Shown piece by piece: positions 9,379 to 17,927 of a stretch of 64,000 bases of DNA. The notes under the pieces are model-generated. The model was not told the DNA's origin and ran no database searches. It saw only the letters and a list, made by a program, of their open reading frames with translations. Within the stretch, counting starts at the first letter, position 1, and each line of letters begins with the position of its first letter. This stretch comes from Roseiarcus sp036489975 (GTDB lineage Bacteria; Pseudomonadota; Alphaproteobacteria; Rhizobiales; Beijerinckiaceae), in contig DASXES010000008.1 of assembly GCA_036489975.1 (NCBI GenBank), forward strand, positions 1-64,000, read 5' to 3'. A program made the position numbers and the translations under genes.

Positions 9379-10545
9379 ATGCCAGACGACCTGAAGCCGC
9401 TCGCCGACCCTCCGGCCTATGTCGATCCCGTAAGCGGCGAGACCTATCCGATCTCGGAGCCGCGGTGGCGCTCCGAGACGGGCGCGCCGCTGATGGTCAC
9501 GGCGCTACCCGGAATCGGGCGCGACACGGTCGATACGCGCGTCCGATCGCTGTGGCGCTACGCCGCCGCCCTGCCGGTCGAGGTTCCCGATCCGATCACC
9601 ATGGGCGAAGGCCTGACGCCGCTCGTCTCGCGCGACTGGCGTGGCGCGCCGGCTCTCTTCAAGCTCGAGTGGTTTTCGCCGACCGGCAGCTTCAAGGACC
9701 GCGGCGCCTCCGTGATGCTCTCGATCCTGCGCGCCCAGGGCGTCACGCGGCTCATGGAGGACAGCTCCGGCAACGGCGGGGCGGCGGTCGCCGCTTATGC
9801 GGCGGCCGGCGGGCTGAGAGCGAAGATTCTCGTTCCGGCCGCGACGGCTGAGGACAAGATCGTGCAGACGCGCGCCTATGGCGCCGAGATCAAGCGCATT
9901 CCCGGAACGCGGCAAGACACCAGCGACGCCGCGGAGCGCGAGGCGGCCCAGATCTTCTACGCCGGCCACAACTGGCAGCCACTCTTCCTCCAGGGGACGA
10001 AGACGCTGGCCTACGAGCTTTGGGAGGACCTCGCCTTCAACGCGCCCGACAATGTCATCATCCCGACCGGCGCGGGCAGCAATATCCTGGGCTGCGACAT
10101 CGGCTTCACTGAGCTTCTGCGCCGCGGCGAGATCGGAAAACTGCCCCGGCTGTTCGCCGCGCAGCCGGAAAATTGCGCCCCGCTACACGCGAGCTTCGCG
10201 GCCGGCTCCGATGAACTCACGCCAGTCGAGGTCCATCCGACGATCGCCGAGGGCGCTTCGATCGCCAGGCCCGTGCGGTCCCGCGAAGTCTTAGGCTCGC
10301 TCCGGCGCTCCGGCGGCGCGACCGTCGCGGTCGCCGAGGCCGAGATCGAAAAGGCGCTGTTCGACCTCGGCCGGCTCGGCCTCTATGCGGAGCCGACCTC
10401 GGCGCTCGCCGCCGCCGGGCTGACGAAGCTCGTGGAACGCGGCGCCGTTCGGCCCGGCGAGACCACCGTGGTTGTGCTGACCGGGTCCGGCCTGAAGACG
10501 ACACGGCGAGTGGGCCAGCTCATGGGCGCGATGCCGACACGGTAA
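9379..10545 (+). CDS. Threonine synthase-family PLP enzyme
   Basis: A 388-residue fold-type II pyridoxal-phosphate enzyme. SPTGSFKDRGA contains the PLP-binding Lys, and DSSGNGGAAVAAYAA and GAGSNILG are the substrate- and phosphate-binding loops. The N-terminal DPVSGETYPISEPRWR is a zinc-ribbon-like lead-in without the cysteines. Closest resemblance is to the threonine synthase group (phosphohomoserine to threonine), but this subgroup also includes other beta-replacing or deaminating enzymes. A LysR regulator follows 135 bases downstream on the same strand. Confidence 0.75.
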   Translation: MPDDLKPLADPPAYVDPVSGETYPISEPRWRSETGAPLMVTALPGIGRDTVDTRVRSLWRYAAALPVEVPDPITMGEGLTPLVSRDWRGAPALFKLEWFSPTGSFKDRGASVMLSILRAQGVTRLMEDSSGNGGAAVAAYAAAGGLRAKILVPAATAEDKIVQTRAYGAEIKRIPGTRQDTSDAAEREAAQIFYAGHNWQPLFLQGTKTLAYELWEDLAFNAPDNVIIPTGAGSNILGCDIGFTELLRRGEIGKLPRLFAAQPENCAPLHASFAAGSDELTPVEVHPTIAEGASIARPVRSREVLGSLRRSGGATVAVAEAEIEKALFDLGRLGLYAEPTSALAAAGLTKLVERGAVRPGETTVVVLTGSGLKTTRRVGQLMGAMPTR

Positions 10546-10680
10546 GGGCGGCGGCGTTTGGGCTTGGCGCCCGGCGAAGACGAATCCGTGGGACTCGCCG
10601 CCTTCGCCATCTATATCTCCCGGCGCCAAGGCGGCGCCCAAACGGCGCGCCGCCGGGGAGACGGGCAGAGAGGCGGCCGA

Positions 10681-11613
10681 ATGGAAATGCAGCAGATGGT
10701 CTACTTCCGCGCGCTCTGCGAGGAGTTGAACTTTACCCGTGCGGCGCGGCGCTGCAACGTCTCCCAACCGTCGTTGACGCGCTCGATCCGACTGCTGGAG
10801 GAAGAATTTGGCGGGGCTCTGTTTCACCGCGAACACAACCACACTCATCTCTCCGAATTGGGACAGGTCGTAAAGCCCCACCTCGACCAGATCCTGGACG
10901 AAGCCCAGGCGGCAAGCCTCGGAGCGCGCGGTTTCAAGGCGCTGACGGAGGCGCGGCTGAAACTCGGCGTCATGTGCACGGTCGCGCCCAGCGATCTCGT
11001 CCAGATGCTTATCGGGGTCCGCGGCCGCCATCCCGGCGTTCACCTCGAGGTCGCGGACGCCACGGCCGAAGAACTCGACCGCCAGCTTCGGACAGGTGAG
11101 CTGGAGGCGGCGATCCTTGGGGGTCCGGACCAGGAGCGCGAGCCGCATCTGCATTACCTGCCGCTTTTTCGCGAGCCGTTTGTGATCGTGACCGGGTTCC
11201 ATCACAGGTTCGCCAACCAACAGGCGGTGAGTGGCTCCGACCTCAAGGCCGAAGACTATTTGCGACGGATCAATTGCGAAGTCGCTCACGTTCTCCGACG
11301 CTCACTCGAACAACATGACGGTCTCCCGAAGATCGTCTATCGGAGCGATCGGGACGACTGGATCCTTGCGATGGCCGCGGCCGGCATAGGCTACGCCTTC
11401 ATGCCGGAGCGATCGGTCACTCATCCGCAGGTCGTCGCCAAGCCCCTGGTCGATCCCGAAATCTGGCGCGAAGTCAGCCTGGTGACGGTCCGAGGGCGGC
11501 CCCATTCTCCGGCGATCGGCGCTCTGGTCCGCGAAGCGATGCGAAGTCCGTGGGCGAATGAGCGCGCCCTGGCCGCCGTCAAGTTCGAGCAACAGTCTGA
11601 GGGCGCCCGTTAG
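10681..11613 (+). CDS. LysR-family transcriptional regulator
   Basis: A 310-residue regulator. The N-terminal winged helix-turn-helix is FTRAARRCNVSQPSLTRSIRLLEEEFG (around residues 18-44, quoted here as the recognised region), followed by a LysR substrate-binding domain with KLGVMCTVAP at its beginning. The ATG at 10681 begins MEMQQMVYFRALCEELNF, matching the family N terminus; the upstream GTG/ATG extensions are not conserved. Ligand and targets are unknown. No divergent neighbour is present; it lies downstream of the threonine synthase-like gene in the same direction. Confidence 0.92.
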   Translation: MEMQQMVYFRALCEELNFTRAARRCNVSQPSLTRSIRLLEEEFGGALFHREHNHTHLSELGQVVKPHLDQILDEAQAASLGARGFKALTEARLKLGVMCTVAPSDLVQMLIGVRGRHPGVHLEVADATAEELDRQLRTGELEAAILGGPDQEREPHLHYLPLFREPFVIVTGFHHRFANQQAVSGSDLKAEDYLRRINCEVAHVLRRSLEQHDGLPKIVYRSDRDDWILAMAAAGIGYAFMPERSVTHPQVVAKPLVDPEIWREVSLVTVRGRPHSPAIGALVREAMRSPWANERALAAVKFEQQSEGAR

Positions 11614-11680
11614 CGGCCCGGCGACGCGTCACCGCACAGGCCCATGACGGTGTCGCCGGCCTAACCAGGCGCCAGGAGAT

Positions 11681-12121
11681 CTACGTTTCCGATCGAACCT
11701 TCCGGGCGAAGCCGATGAGCGAAAGATCCTGGCTCATCTGCATCACGGCGGCGTTCTCGACCTCGACATGGGCCGTTCTGCCGCGCCTGAACGCGGCAAG
11801 AAAGAGCGAATAGCCGGGGCTCTGTCGGGTGAAAACGAGTCGGCAGCGCGCGCCGTCGTCGCCAAACTTGCAGTCATCCGCGGTGAGGATGCGCGAGAAC
11901 AGCCGCCGCCGGCTGTGGTCGATCCAGATGGAAAGCTTGGCGCCCGGATTGCCGACCTGATGGGTTTCGATGCGAAGGTCTTTGGCGCTGAATGAGAAGG
12001 CCACATGCGCCCCCGAGGGATCGCCCGCCATCAGTTGCGCGGGCTCGCTGGCTTCGCCGGGCGACGGAGCGAGCGCCATGGCGCCGGCGAAAAACGCAGC
12101 TGCGATGAAAAGCTTGATCAT
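11681..12121 (-). CDS. Small exported protein of unknown function
   Basis: A 146-residue protein with a clear signal peptide (MIKLFIAAAFFAGAMALA, probable cleavage near GEAS-EP). The mature part is beta-rich and includes a possible disulfide pair, DDCKFGDDGARCRL. I do not recognise the family. It is 73 bases downstream of a larger exported protein transcribed in the same direction, with an imperfect GAAGCGCC/GGCGCTTC hairpin between the two, so the pair may be an operon. The ATG at 12121 is chosen because it creates the signal peptide; a longer frame upstream does not. Confidence 0.75.
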   Translation of the reverse strand: MIKLFIAAAFFAGAMALAPSPGEASEPAQLMAGDPSGAHVAFSFSAKDLRIETHQVGNPGAKLSIWIDHSRRRLFSRILTADDCKFGDDGARCRLVFTRQSPGYSLFLAAFRRGRTAHVEVENAAVMQMSQDLSLIGFARKVRSET

Positions 12122-12149
12122 TTTGGATTGTCCCGGGCGTGGAATTGGG

Positions 12150-12180
12150 GAAGCGCCGGGCCTCTCAAGCCTGGCGCTTC
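12150..12180 (-). terminator. Intergenic hairpin between two exported-protein genes
   Basis: Arms at 12150-12161 and 12169-12180 pair over 12 positions with one mismatch (GAAGCGCC outer segment) around a seven-base loop. There is no T-tract on either side, so a rho-independent terminator is not proven. It may limit read-through or protect mRNA ends. Confidence 0.3.
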
Positions 12181-12194
12181 GTTTGAGCGATGGG

Positions 12195-13424
12195 TCAGTT
12201 GACGCGGTAGACGACCGGGCAGTTGATGATGAATCCGACCGCCTTCGGCTTGCCGCCTGCAATGCTCTCGATGATGCCGCGTTCGCCGGCGTCCTCGATG
12301 GCGATCGCATCCGTCATCTTGGTGCGATAGCCCTTCTCGATGGCGTCCGCCGTCCATTTGACGGGGAAGAGACGCCACAGCGGGCTATAGTCGAGGTTGA
12401 TGGTCGGGATGCCGCCAAGCACGTTCAACGGTCCATGCGTGCCCTTGTCCGAAAGGGCGCTGTCGAGGCCCTGGCGGAACGGGTTGTCGACGCCCATAGG
12501 TCCGTTCACGAATGTGTAGATGCGCTCGGCCGCTTCCCCTGGCGAAGCGTCCTCGAGCGCGAAAGGCACGTCCTTGAGGGCGGGCGTGTAGGTCGCGCCC
12601 TCGAGCGCGGCGACGACCGGGTCGTTGGCCTCAGTGGAGAGATAGAAGATCGGCTTCCCGAACGTGTAGCCGAGGGTCAGTTTCAGGGTCACGGTGCCGT
12701 CGCGCGGACAGATCTTGAGGACCTTGTCCTCCACTTTCGAATAATCGACGTTTCCGTCGCACATCTTGTTGAGGTCGTCCGCCGAAACGTTGAACGCCAC
12801 CATCGGCATGTTGAACAGCGCGTTCTTGCCGTTCGCGAACTGCACGAGCGGCGAATAGTCGGCGTCGCCCACCGATCCCGGCTGAACCGCCTTGGGCGGG
12901 AAGAAGTTCGGGGCGGCCCCCGGCGTCACGCTATGCACGGGCGAGAAGTCGACTTTCCCGGATTTGAAAACGATCGTGCCGTCCTTGTCGATGCGGGCTT
13001 CGCGCGCCGCTTTGCCCGTCACCGCATAAGCAAGCTTGGGCGAGTAATCGACCCCGTGCAGATTGGCGAGGTTGGGATCGGTCGTGTCGGTCATGATCGA
13101 CCAGACGAGTTCGCCCGATTCCAGCCGCCCTTTTCGCAAGGGCAGAGTCGCCGTGCCGGCGTCAAGGTCGACAATGGCTGACTTCATCAGCAGCACCGGC
13201 CCAAGAAAGGAGGGATCGACTTCAGAGGGCGAAGGCTGCGCAGTGATCTCGACCTGGTCCGGGTAGATCGATTTCGGAGCCGGGCGAGTTTCGGATAGCG
13301 GCGGCCCTTCCTGGCCGCGATTAATGACGGCTGCCGATGCAAGGGTTGGCAGACCGGCACAAATCATTCCGGCAAGACAAAGCGCAGAGAATCGATCGCC
13401 GCGAAGGCGCAAGATATCCATCAT
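12195..13424 (-). CDS. Exported protein with repeated YSP motifs, function unknown
   Basis: A 409-residue protein with an N-terminal signal sequence (CLAGMICAGLPTLASA). The mature region contains VDYSPKLAY, VDFSPVHS, ADYSPLVQF and LDYSPLWRL, an aromatic-Ser-Pro motif that recurs at irregular intervals, plus two spaced cysteines (KMCDGN, KICPRDG) and a third near the C terminus. I do not recognise a family or active site. The ATG at 13424 (tandem with 13421) follows a weak GGAA; an upstream in-frame start would add unconserved basic residues. A smaller exported protein follows it. Confidence 0.75.
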   Translation of the reverse strand: MMDILRLRGDRFSALCLAGMICAGLPTLASAAVINRGQEGPPLSETRPAPKSIYPDQVEITAQPSPSEVDPSFLGPVLLMKSAIVDLDAGTATLPLRKGRLESGELVWSIMTDTTDPNLANLHGVDYSPKLAYAVTGKAAREARIDKDGTIVFKSGKVDFSPVHSVTPGAAPNFFPPKAVQPGSVGDADYSPLVQFANGKNALFNMPMVAFNVSADDLNKMCDGNVDYSKVEDKVLKICPRDGTVTLKLTLGYTFGKPIFYLSTEANDPVVAALEGATYTPALKDVPFALEDASPGEAAERIYTFVNGPMGVDNPFRQGLDSALSDKGTHGPLNVLGGIPTINLDYSPLWRLFPVKWTADAIEKGYRTKMTDAIAIEDAGERGIIESIAGGKPKAVGFIINCPVVYRVN

Positions 13425-13646
13425 TTCGATATTCCGTTCTTGTGTCCGCGTGCGGGCGGGGGGCCGGCAGCGACAGATTTTCGACTGGAATTTATTATTC
13501 CCGGCCGTCACCTATTGGAAATTGAATTCAGCTATACTTTCGATACCCGCGTGCTATCGAATAGCCTTGGGCAGTCGTGGGTTTCCAGCCCAGCTGAGCA
13601 CGGCGGTCGGCGCGAACGATTTGAAGCTTGCCTTCTGGCTTGGCGG
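13425..13646. other. Divergent intergenic region
   Basis: About 330 bases lie between the exported-protein start and rpsT. The left part contains an AT-rich patch (GGAATTTATTATTCC near 13491, itself a short palindrome) that could hold the minus-strand promoter. No gene is supported. The right part holds the rpsT promoter and leader, listed separately. Confidence 0.4.
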
Positions 13647-13676
13647 TTGACGCCCGGCGTGCGACCGGCCTATAAG
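13647..13676 (+). promoter_or_regulatory. Probable rpsT promoter
   Basis: TTGACG (13647-13652) and TATAAG (13671-13676) are separated by 18 bases. No other plus-strand gene lies within 2 kb upstream, so this is the best candidate for rpsT transcription, with a start near 13683. Confidence 0.6.
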
Positions 13677-13688
13677 CCCGCCCGAGCA

Positions 13689-13721
13689 AGGCTGGGCCTT
13701 AAACCCGGCCTGTTATTTTTT
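13689..13721 (+). terminator. Terminator-like hairpin in the rpsT leader
   Basis: AGGCTGGG (13689-13696) pairs with CCCGGCCT (13704-13711), with one G-U pair and a seven-base loop, and is followed by a T-rich run TTATTTTTT (13713-13721). It lies between the rpsT promoter and the rpsT start codon. It could be an attenuator or a 5' stabilising hairpin. Confidence 0.45.
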
Positions 13722-13756
13722 GAGTGGCGCATTTTCCGCCGCGGGAAAGAAAGTCC

Positions 13757-14023
13757 ATGGCCAACACGAAATCGGCCCAGAAGGCGGCGCGCCAGACCCT
13801 TCGCCGCACCGAGGTCAACAAGTCGCGCCGAAGCGAGATGCGGACCTATGTGCGCAAAGTCGAGGAGGCGATCGCCTCCAAGGACCCGAACGCGGCCGCC
13901 GAAGCGTTGAGCGCGGCGGAACCCAAGCTCTCCCGCGCGGCGCAAAAGGGCATCGTGCACAAGAACGCCGCGTCGCGTAAAATCTCGCGCCTGACCAAGC
14001 GGGTGAAGGCGCTCGCCGGCTGA
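13757..14023 (+). CDS. rpsT: 30S ribosomal protein S20
   Basis: An 88-residue basic protein beginning MANTKSAQKAARQ, the S20 N terminus, with alternating Lys/Arg helices and AQKGIVHKNAASRKISRL near the C terminus. S20 binds 16S rRNA early in assembly of the small subunit. The ATG at 13757 is preceded by GGGAAAGAAAG; an in-frame ATG at 13724 would add 11 unconserved residues. The gene has its own promoter and an unusual leader hairpin. DUF3297 follows on the same strand. Confidence 0.97.
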   Translation: MANTKSAQKAARQTLRRTEVNKSRRSEMRTYVRKVEEAIASKDPNAAAEALSAAEPKLSRAAQKGIVHKNAASRKISRLTKRVKALAG

Positions 14024-14062
14024 GAGCCGGGCGCCGCGTCTCGCTGAGTCGCCCCTTCCGCC

Positions 14063-14320
14063 ATGACTGACGTTCCGCCTGACCGGCTCAGCGTCGACCC
14101 CTCGAGTCCGTTCTATGACGAAGCGACGCTGGCGCGCGGCATTGGCGTGCGCTTTCGCGGCGTCGAGCGGCGCGACGTCGAGGAATATTCTGTGAGCGAA
14201 GGCTGGATCCGCGCGGCGGCCGGCAAGGCGCTCGACCGGCGCGGCCAGCCGCTGGTGATCAGGATGACCGGCGCGGTCGAGCCCTATTTTCTCACCCCCG
14301 GCGACGAAACTCCCGCGTAA
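14063..14320 (+). CDS. DUF3297 family protein
   Basis: An 85-residue protein matching the small DUF3297 family: DRLSVDPSSPFYDEATLARGIGVRF, VEEYSVSEGWIR and AAGKALDRRGQPL are the conserved blocks, and the chain ends shortly after VEPYF. The function of the family is not established. It is short, soluble and starts 40 bases after rpsT, so it may share the rpsT transcript. Confidence 0.85.
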   Translation: MTDVPPDRLSVDPSSPFYDEATLARGIGVRFRGVERRDVEEYSVSEGWIRAAAGKALDRRGQPLVIRMTGAVEPYFLTPGDETPA

Positions 14321-14494
14321 CGCCAATTTTTCCGCGCGTGAACCTGGCGCGTGAGCCTGGTCACAGGCGCCGAAGGATTTTGGCTGTTCAACTCGGTCGC
14401 ACGAGAAGCAGGGCCGGCGTCGCGCACGGGGGGCTCCTGTCGTGCGCGAGACAAAGGCGCCGCCGCCCCTCGTGAAGGCCAGGGAGGTCGAGAC

Positions 14495-15577
14495 ATGCCG
14501 AGATTGGCGTTCAAGAACATTTCGGGTCCCTGGCACACCAATGACTTCAAAAGCGTGTCCCTGACGAGCGTGAGCTGGGAAGGCTCCTCCCATCCGAGGG
14601 CGTTCGTCTTCTTCGGCCATGCGAATATTGATTTCGACGGCTCGCCGACTGCTTACGGCCCCAGGGCCCCGCGGCCCCCAACCGCCCGGATACAGCCCGT
14701 CAATCCGCCGCCCGACGATTGCCTGCACAACGGCGGCAATGCGGCCGACGGCTATTTCGGCGTCGCCGCTATGGCCCCGAACGATCCGCTGGTCCTCAAC
14801 GGCACGGTTCTGCTCGACACCGACGCGCCGAAATTCCACGGCAAATTCCCGATCGTGCAGCAACAGCAGAACGGCGATCCGAAGCCCGGCTATTACGTCT
14901 CCAGAGCCTCCCACAGGCATGGGCCCATTCATCTGCAGAACAGCTACATCAGCTCGGCCGACATCGCCTATGGCGCGCTCGACGCGAAGCTTCTGCATCT
15001 CGGGGTCGAATTCGGCGATTACGGACTGGCGCTAAGGCACGACCAGAGCCTGCGGAGCGGATTCTACTATATCGATGGCGGAGGCTCGAAATTCGCCCTC
15101 GGGGAATGCTCGCACAAGGTGGCGAAAAACCTCGGCGTCACCCGGATCGGGGGCCGCGACTGCAGCTGGGACAACAATTTTCCGGTGAGCTTCATGGTCT
15201 TTCCAGGATCGGGGGACATGCACTATGACGCCGCGGCGGGTCAGGAAATCGGTTTCGGCATCATGGATCGCGACGAGGATGCGATCCTGGGCGCGCTGAA
15301 GCCTCGGCTCGTCGAACTGTCGCGCGCGGACAACGCCCTGGACCTGGCCAGGCTGATGGCATTCAATGAGGGGCTGCCGACCGTCGCGCCGAACGGCAAG
15401 GCGAGGCTCGACGCCTATCACAAGCGAAAGGGCGCGCCCCCGGCGGCGTTCGTTCCGATCCTCACCCAGCTTTCCCAGTTTGGCTTTTGGCCGTTCAAAG
15501 ACAAGCCGAAGGAGGAGCGGGATCCCTTCAACCCGTTCGACAACCCCCGGTCGCCCCCGTCTTCGCCAGTGTTTTGA
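14495..15577 (+). CDS. GH75-like (chitosanase fold) protein
   Basis: A 360-residue protein. NIDFDGSPTAYGP, KPGYYVSRAS, HLGVEFGDYGLAL, GFYYIDGGG and ALGECSHKVAKNLG follow the order and spacing of blocks in glycoside hydrolase family 75 chitosanases, whose catalytic Asp and Glu fall in the last blocks; here the Glu of GE is present and an Asp sits in YYIDGGG. A C-terminal extension rich in Pro/Lys follows. There is no signal peptide, odd for a polysaccharide hydrolase. The ATG at 14495 follows a strong GGGAGG, chosen over upstream GTG. Chitosanase activity is inference. Confidence 0.6.
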   Translation: MPRLAFKNISGPWHTNDFKSVSLTSVSWEGSSHPRAFVFFGHANIDFDGSPTAYGPRAPRPPTARIQPVNPPPDDCLHNGGNAADGYFGVAAMAPNDPLVLNGTVLLDTDAPKFHGKFPIVQQQQNGDPKPGYYVSRASHRHGPIHLQNSYISSADIAYGALDAKLLHLGVEFGDYGLALRHDQSLRSGFYYIDGGGSKFALGECSHKVAKNLGVTRIGGRDCSWDNNFPVSFMVFPGSGDMHYDAAAGQEIGFGIMDRDEDAILGALKPRLVELSRADNALDLARLMAFNEGLPTVAPNGKARLDAYHKRKGAPPAAFVPILTQLSQFGFWPFKDKPKEERDPFNPFDNPRSPPSSPVF

Positions 15578-15587
15578 GGCCGCGTCC

Positions 15588-15836
15588 TCACTCCAGCCCC
15601 AGTTCGACGGCGCGGTCGACGATTCCCCGGAAGGCGTCCGAAGGCGCCATGTCGAGCTTGCCCTGCACTTCCGACAGATAGGCGTAAAGCGCGTCCTGGC
15701 CGTCGCCGGCCGCGATCCGGTCGTAGAGCCTCTCGGCGTAAGTGTAGAGCTCGCCCTCGTTGCAGTCCGCGGGCAAATCCCACGTGTTCCGCATGACCTC
15801 GACGATCTCGCCGATCCGGGTCGTCTTCTCGGCCAT
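15588..15836 (-). CDS. Small acidic protein of unknown function
   Basis: An 82-residue acidic protein that looks helical: TTRIGEIVEVMRNTW, EGELYTYAERLYDRI, DALYAYLSEVQGKL and AFRGIVDRAVELGLE. I do not recognise the family. The start ATG at 15836 is preceded on the minus strand by GAGGAGGACC, a good ribosome binding site, which supports it being a real gene. It converges with the GH75-like gene with only 10 bases between the stops. The 157 bases upstream are AT-rich and probably hold its promoter. Confidence 0.65.
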   Translation of the reverse strand: MAEKTTRIGEIVEVMRNTWDLPADCNEGELYTYAERLYDRIAAGDGQDALYAYLSEVQGKLDMAPSDAFRGIVDRAVELGLE

Positions 15837-15993
15837 CGGGTCCTCCTCGAAGGGCTATATTACAGTTTTAAAAAGTATATTATTCAATTCGCGTTGCAAA
15901 AAAATGAGGTTAAGCGCCTGAAAACATTGAGTCGCGCGCAGAATCTAACACCTGGCGCAACCGTGAATTCCGACCCTCCTCGAACCATGCCTG

Positions 15994-17001
15994 TCAGAAC
16001 GCGCCGATGCGCATGAGGTCGTGAAAGTTCACGATTCCAACCACCTGGCCACGCTCGACGACCAGAAGCGCCTGGATCTTGTGGCTGATCAGTTCGAGCG
16101 CCTCCGCGACCAGCGCATCCGGCGCGATCGTGCGCGGGCGCCGGGTCATGATGGCGCCGACGGACGTATCGAGGGAGAAATCAGGCTTCAGGTGACGGCG
16201 CAGATCGCCGTCGGTGATGATGCCGGCGAGCTTACCCGCTTCGTCGAATACGGCGACGCAGCCAAAACCCTTCGACGTCATCTCGACGATCGCTTCGGCC
16301 ATCCGGGCGCTGGCGCTGATGCGCGGCACCCGGTCGCCGGTGTGCATCACTTCCCGCACATGCGCGAGTTTAGCGCCAAGCTTGCCGCCCGGATGAAGGG
16401 CGCGGAAGTCGAGCGCGGTGAACCCGCGACCCTCGAGCAGCGCGACCGCGAGCGCGTCGCCCAGCACAAGCTGCATCGTCGTCGAGGTCGTCGGGGCGAG
16501 CCCGTTGGGGCAGGCCTCCGGCGCGTCAGGCAAGGTCAGACAGACGTCGGCCTGGCGGCCGAGCGCGCTCTCGGGATGCGCCGTCATCGCGATCAGCGGA
16601 ATGGCGTAGCGCTTGGCGAAAGTGATGATCGCCGCCAGTTCCGTCGACTCGCCCGACCAGGAGATGGCGAGCACCACATCGCCGTTCTGCACCATGCCGA
16701 GGTCGCCGTGGCTCGCCTCGGCCGGGTGGACGAAGAAGGCGGGCGCGCCGGTCGAGGCGAGGGTCGCCGCGATCTTGCGCGCGATATGCCCCGGCTTGCC
16801 GATGCCGGTCACGATGACGCGGCCGGCCGCGGCCGAGATGATCTTGGCGGCTTCCGAGAATGCCGCGCCAAGACCGCCTTCGCCAGTTTTCCGCAGCGCC
16901 GCCTCGAGCGCATCGAGGCCCTTGCGCTCGGTGGCGGTGGTGCGGAGCGCCGAAAGGACGGCGCCGGTCTGCTCCTGAATCATGGGGCCGCTGTCTATCA
17001 T
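15994..17001 (-). CDS. kdsD: Arabinose-5-phosphate isomerase (KpsF/GutQ family)
   Basis: A 335-residue protein with an N-terminal SIS sugar-isomerase domain (VTGIGKPGHIARKIAATLASTG, SWSGESTELAAII, TTSTTMQLVLGDALAVALL) and two C-terminal CBS domains (from about residue 210, ending GIVNFHDLMRIGAF). The enzyme interconverts ribulose-5-phosphate and arabinose-5-phosphate, the first step of KDO synthesis for lipopolysaccharide. Either the ATG at 17001 or that at 16983 could start it. Expected location is the cytoplasm. Confidence 0.93.
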   Translation of the reverse strand: MIDSGPMIQEQTGAVLSALRTTATERKGLDALEAALRKTGEGGLGAAFSEAAKIISAAAGRVIVTGIGKPGHIARKIAATLASTGAPAFFVHPAEASHGDLGMVQNGDVVLAISWSGESTELAAIITFAKRYAIPLIAMTAHPESALGRQADVCLTLPDAPEACPNGLAPTTSTTMQLVLGDALAVALLEGRGFTALDFRALHPGGKLGAKLAHVREVMHTGDRVPRISASARMAEAIVEMTSKGFGCVAVFDEAGKLAGIITDGDLRRHLKPDFSLDTSVGAIMTRRPRTIAPDALVAEALELISHKIQALLVVERGQVVGIVNFHDLMRIGAF

Positions 17002-17053
17002 TCGCCAGCCGAGTTGGAAAACGGGCCGGCGTTCCCGAGCGGCGAGGGGGCTC

Positions 17054-17881
17054 TCACGCCTGCGACAGGCGCCGCCTGTGTTCCGCCACCGGGATCATGG
17101 CGCGCACTTTCTTGACTTTGGCCGGATCGATCCGGGCGGAGACGATTCCGACCCCGTCCGAGGCCTTGGCGATCACATGACCCCAGGGGTCGGCGACCAG
17201 GGAATGGCCGTAAGTCTGCCGCTGCTCGTTGCCGACGGTGAACGAGCCGGTCTGGGCGCTGGCGCAGACATATGTCTCGGTTTCGATGGCGCGGGCGCGG
17301 AGGAGCACTTCCCAGTGGTCCTTGCCGGTAGCCATCGTGAAGGCGGCCGGCATCGCGATCATCTCGGCACCCTTCTCGGCCAGCGCCTGGAAGAGGTCGG
17401 GAAAGCGCAGGTCGTAGCAGATCGAGCAGCCGACCGTGACCCCTTCGCAATCGTAGGTGACGACCTGATCGCCCGCCTTCACCGTCGCGCTCTCCTTGTA
17501 GGCCGTTCCATCCGGCGTCACGACGTCGAACAGATGGATCTTGCGGTAGCGGGCGATCTCCTCGCCCTCGCGGTTAAAGACGACTGTCGTGTTGTGATAG
17601 CGCGCCTCGCCGTCGATCGCCTCCATGATCGAGCCGGCGTGGACGAAGATGCGGTGCTTGATTGCCTGTCCCCGCGCCATCTCATAAGCCGGGCCGCCGG
17701 GCAAACGTTCGGCGGCGGCGAGTTTTTCCGCCCGCGAGCCGCCAGCCCAGTCGAATTGTTCGGGCAGCAGCACCCAGTCCGGGCTCTCTTCGGCGACCGC
17801 CCGCTCGATCAAAGCCTCGGCCGCCGCAATGTTCGCGGGCTTGTCGGGAACCGAATTCATCTGGATGAGTGAGACTTTCAT
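17054..17881 (-). CDS. Carbon-nitrogen hydrolase (nitrilase superfamily, Nit1-like)
   Basis: A 275-residue nitrilase-fold amidohydrolase. The catalytic triad is visible: Glu41 in LLPEQ, Lys114 in YRKIHLFD and Cys155 in CYDLRFP. HLFDVVTPDG and the length are typical of the Nit1/Nit2 group, whose members hydrolyse deaminated glutathione or omega-amides such as 2-oxoglutaramate. It lies 52 bases upstream of kdsD in the same direction and downstream of an FMN reductase on the same strand, without overlaps. Substrate assignment is inference. Confidence 0.88.
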   Translation of the reverse strand: MKVSLIQMNSVPDKPANIAAAEALIERAVAEESPDWVLLPEQFDWAGGSRAEKLAAAERLPGGPAYEMARGQAIKHRIFVHAGSIMEAIDGEARYHNTTVVFNREGEEIARYRKIHLFDVVTPDGTAYKESATVKAGDQVVTYDCEGVTVGCSICYDLRFPDLFQALAEKGAEMIAMPAAFTMATGKDHWEVLLRARAIETETYVCASAQTGSFTVGNEQRQTYGHSLVADPWGHVIAKASDGVGIVSARIDPAKVKKVRAMIPVAEHRRRLSQA

Positions 17882-17927
17882 GGGCGGCGCTCCTGGACCC
17901 TCAATCTGGTCGGCGCGCTTTTCCCCG

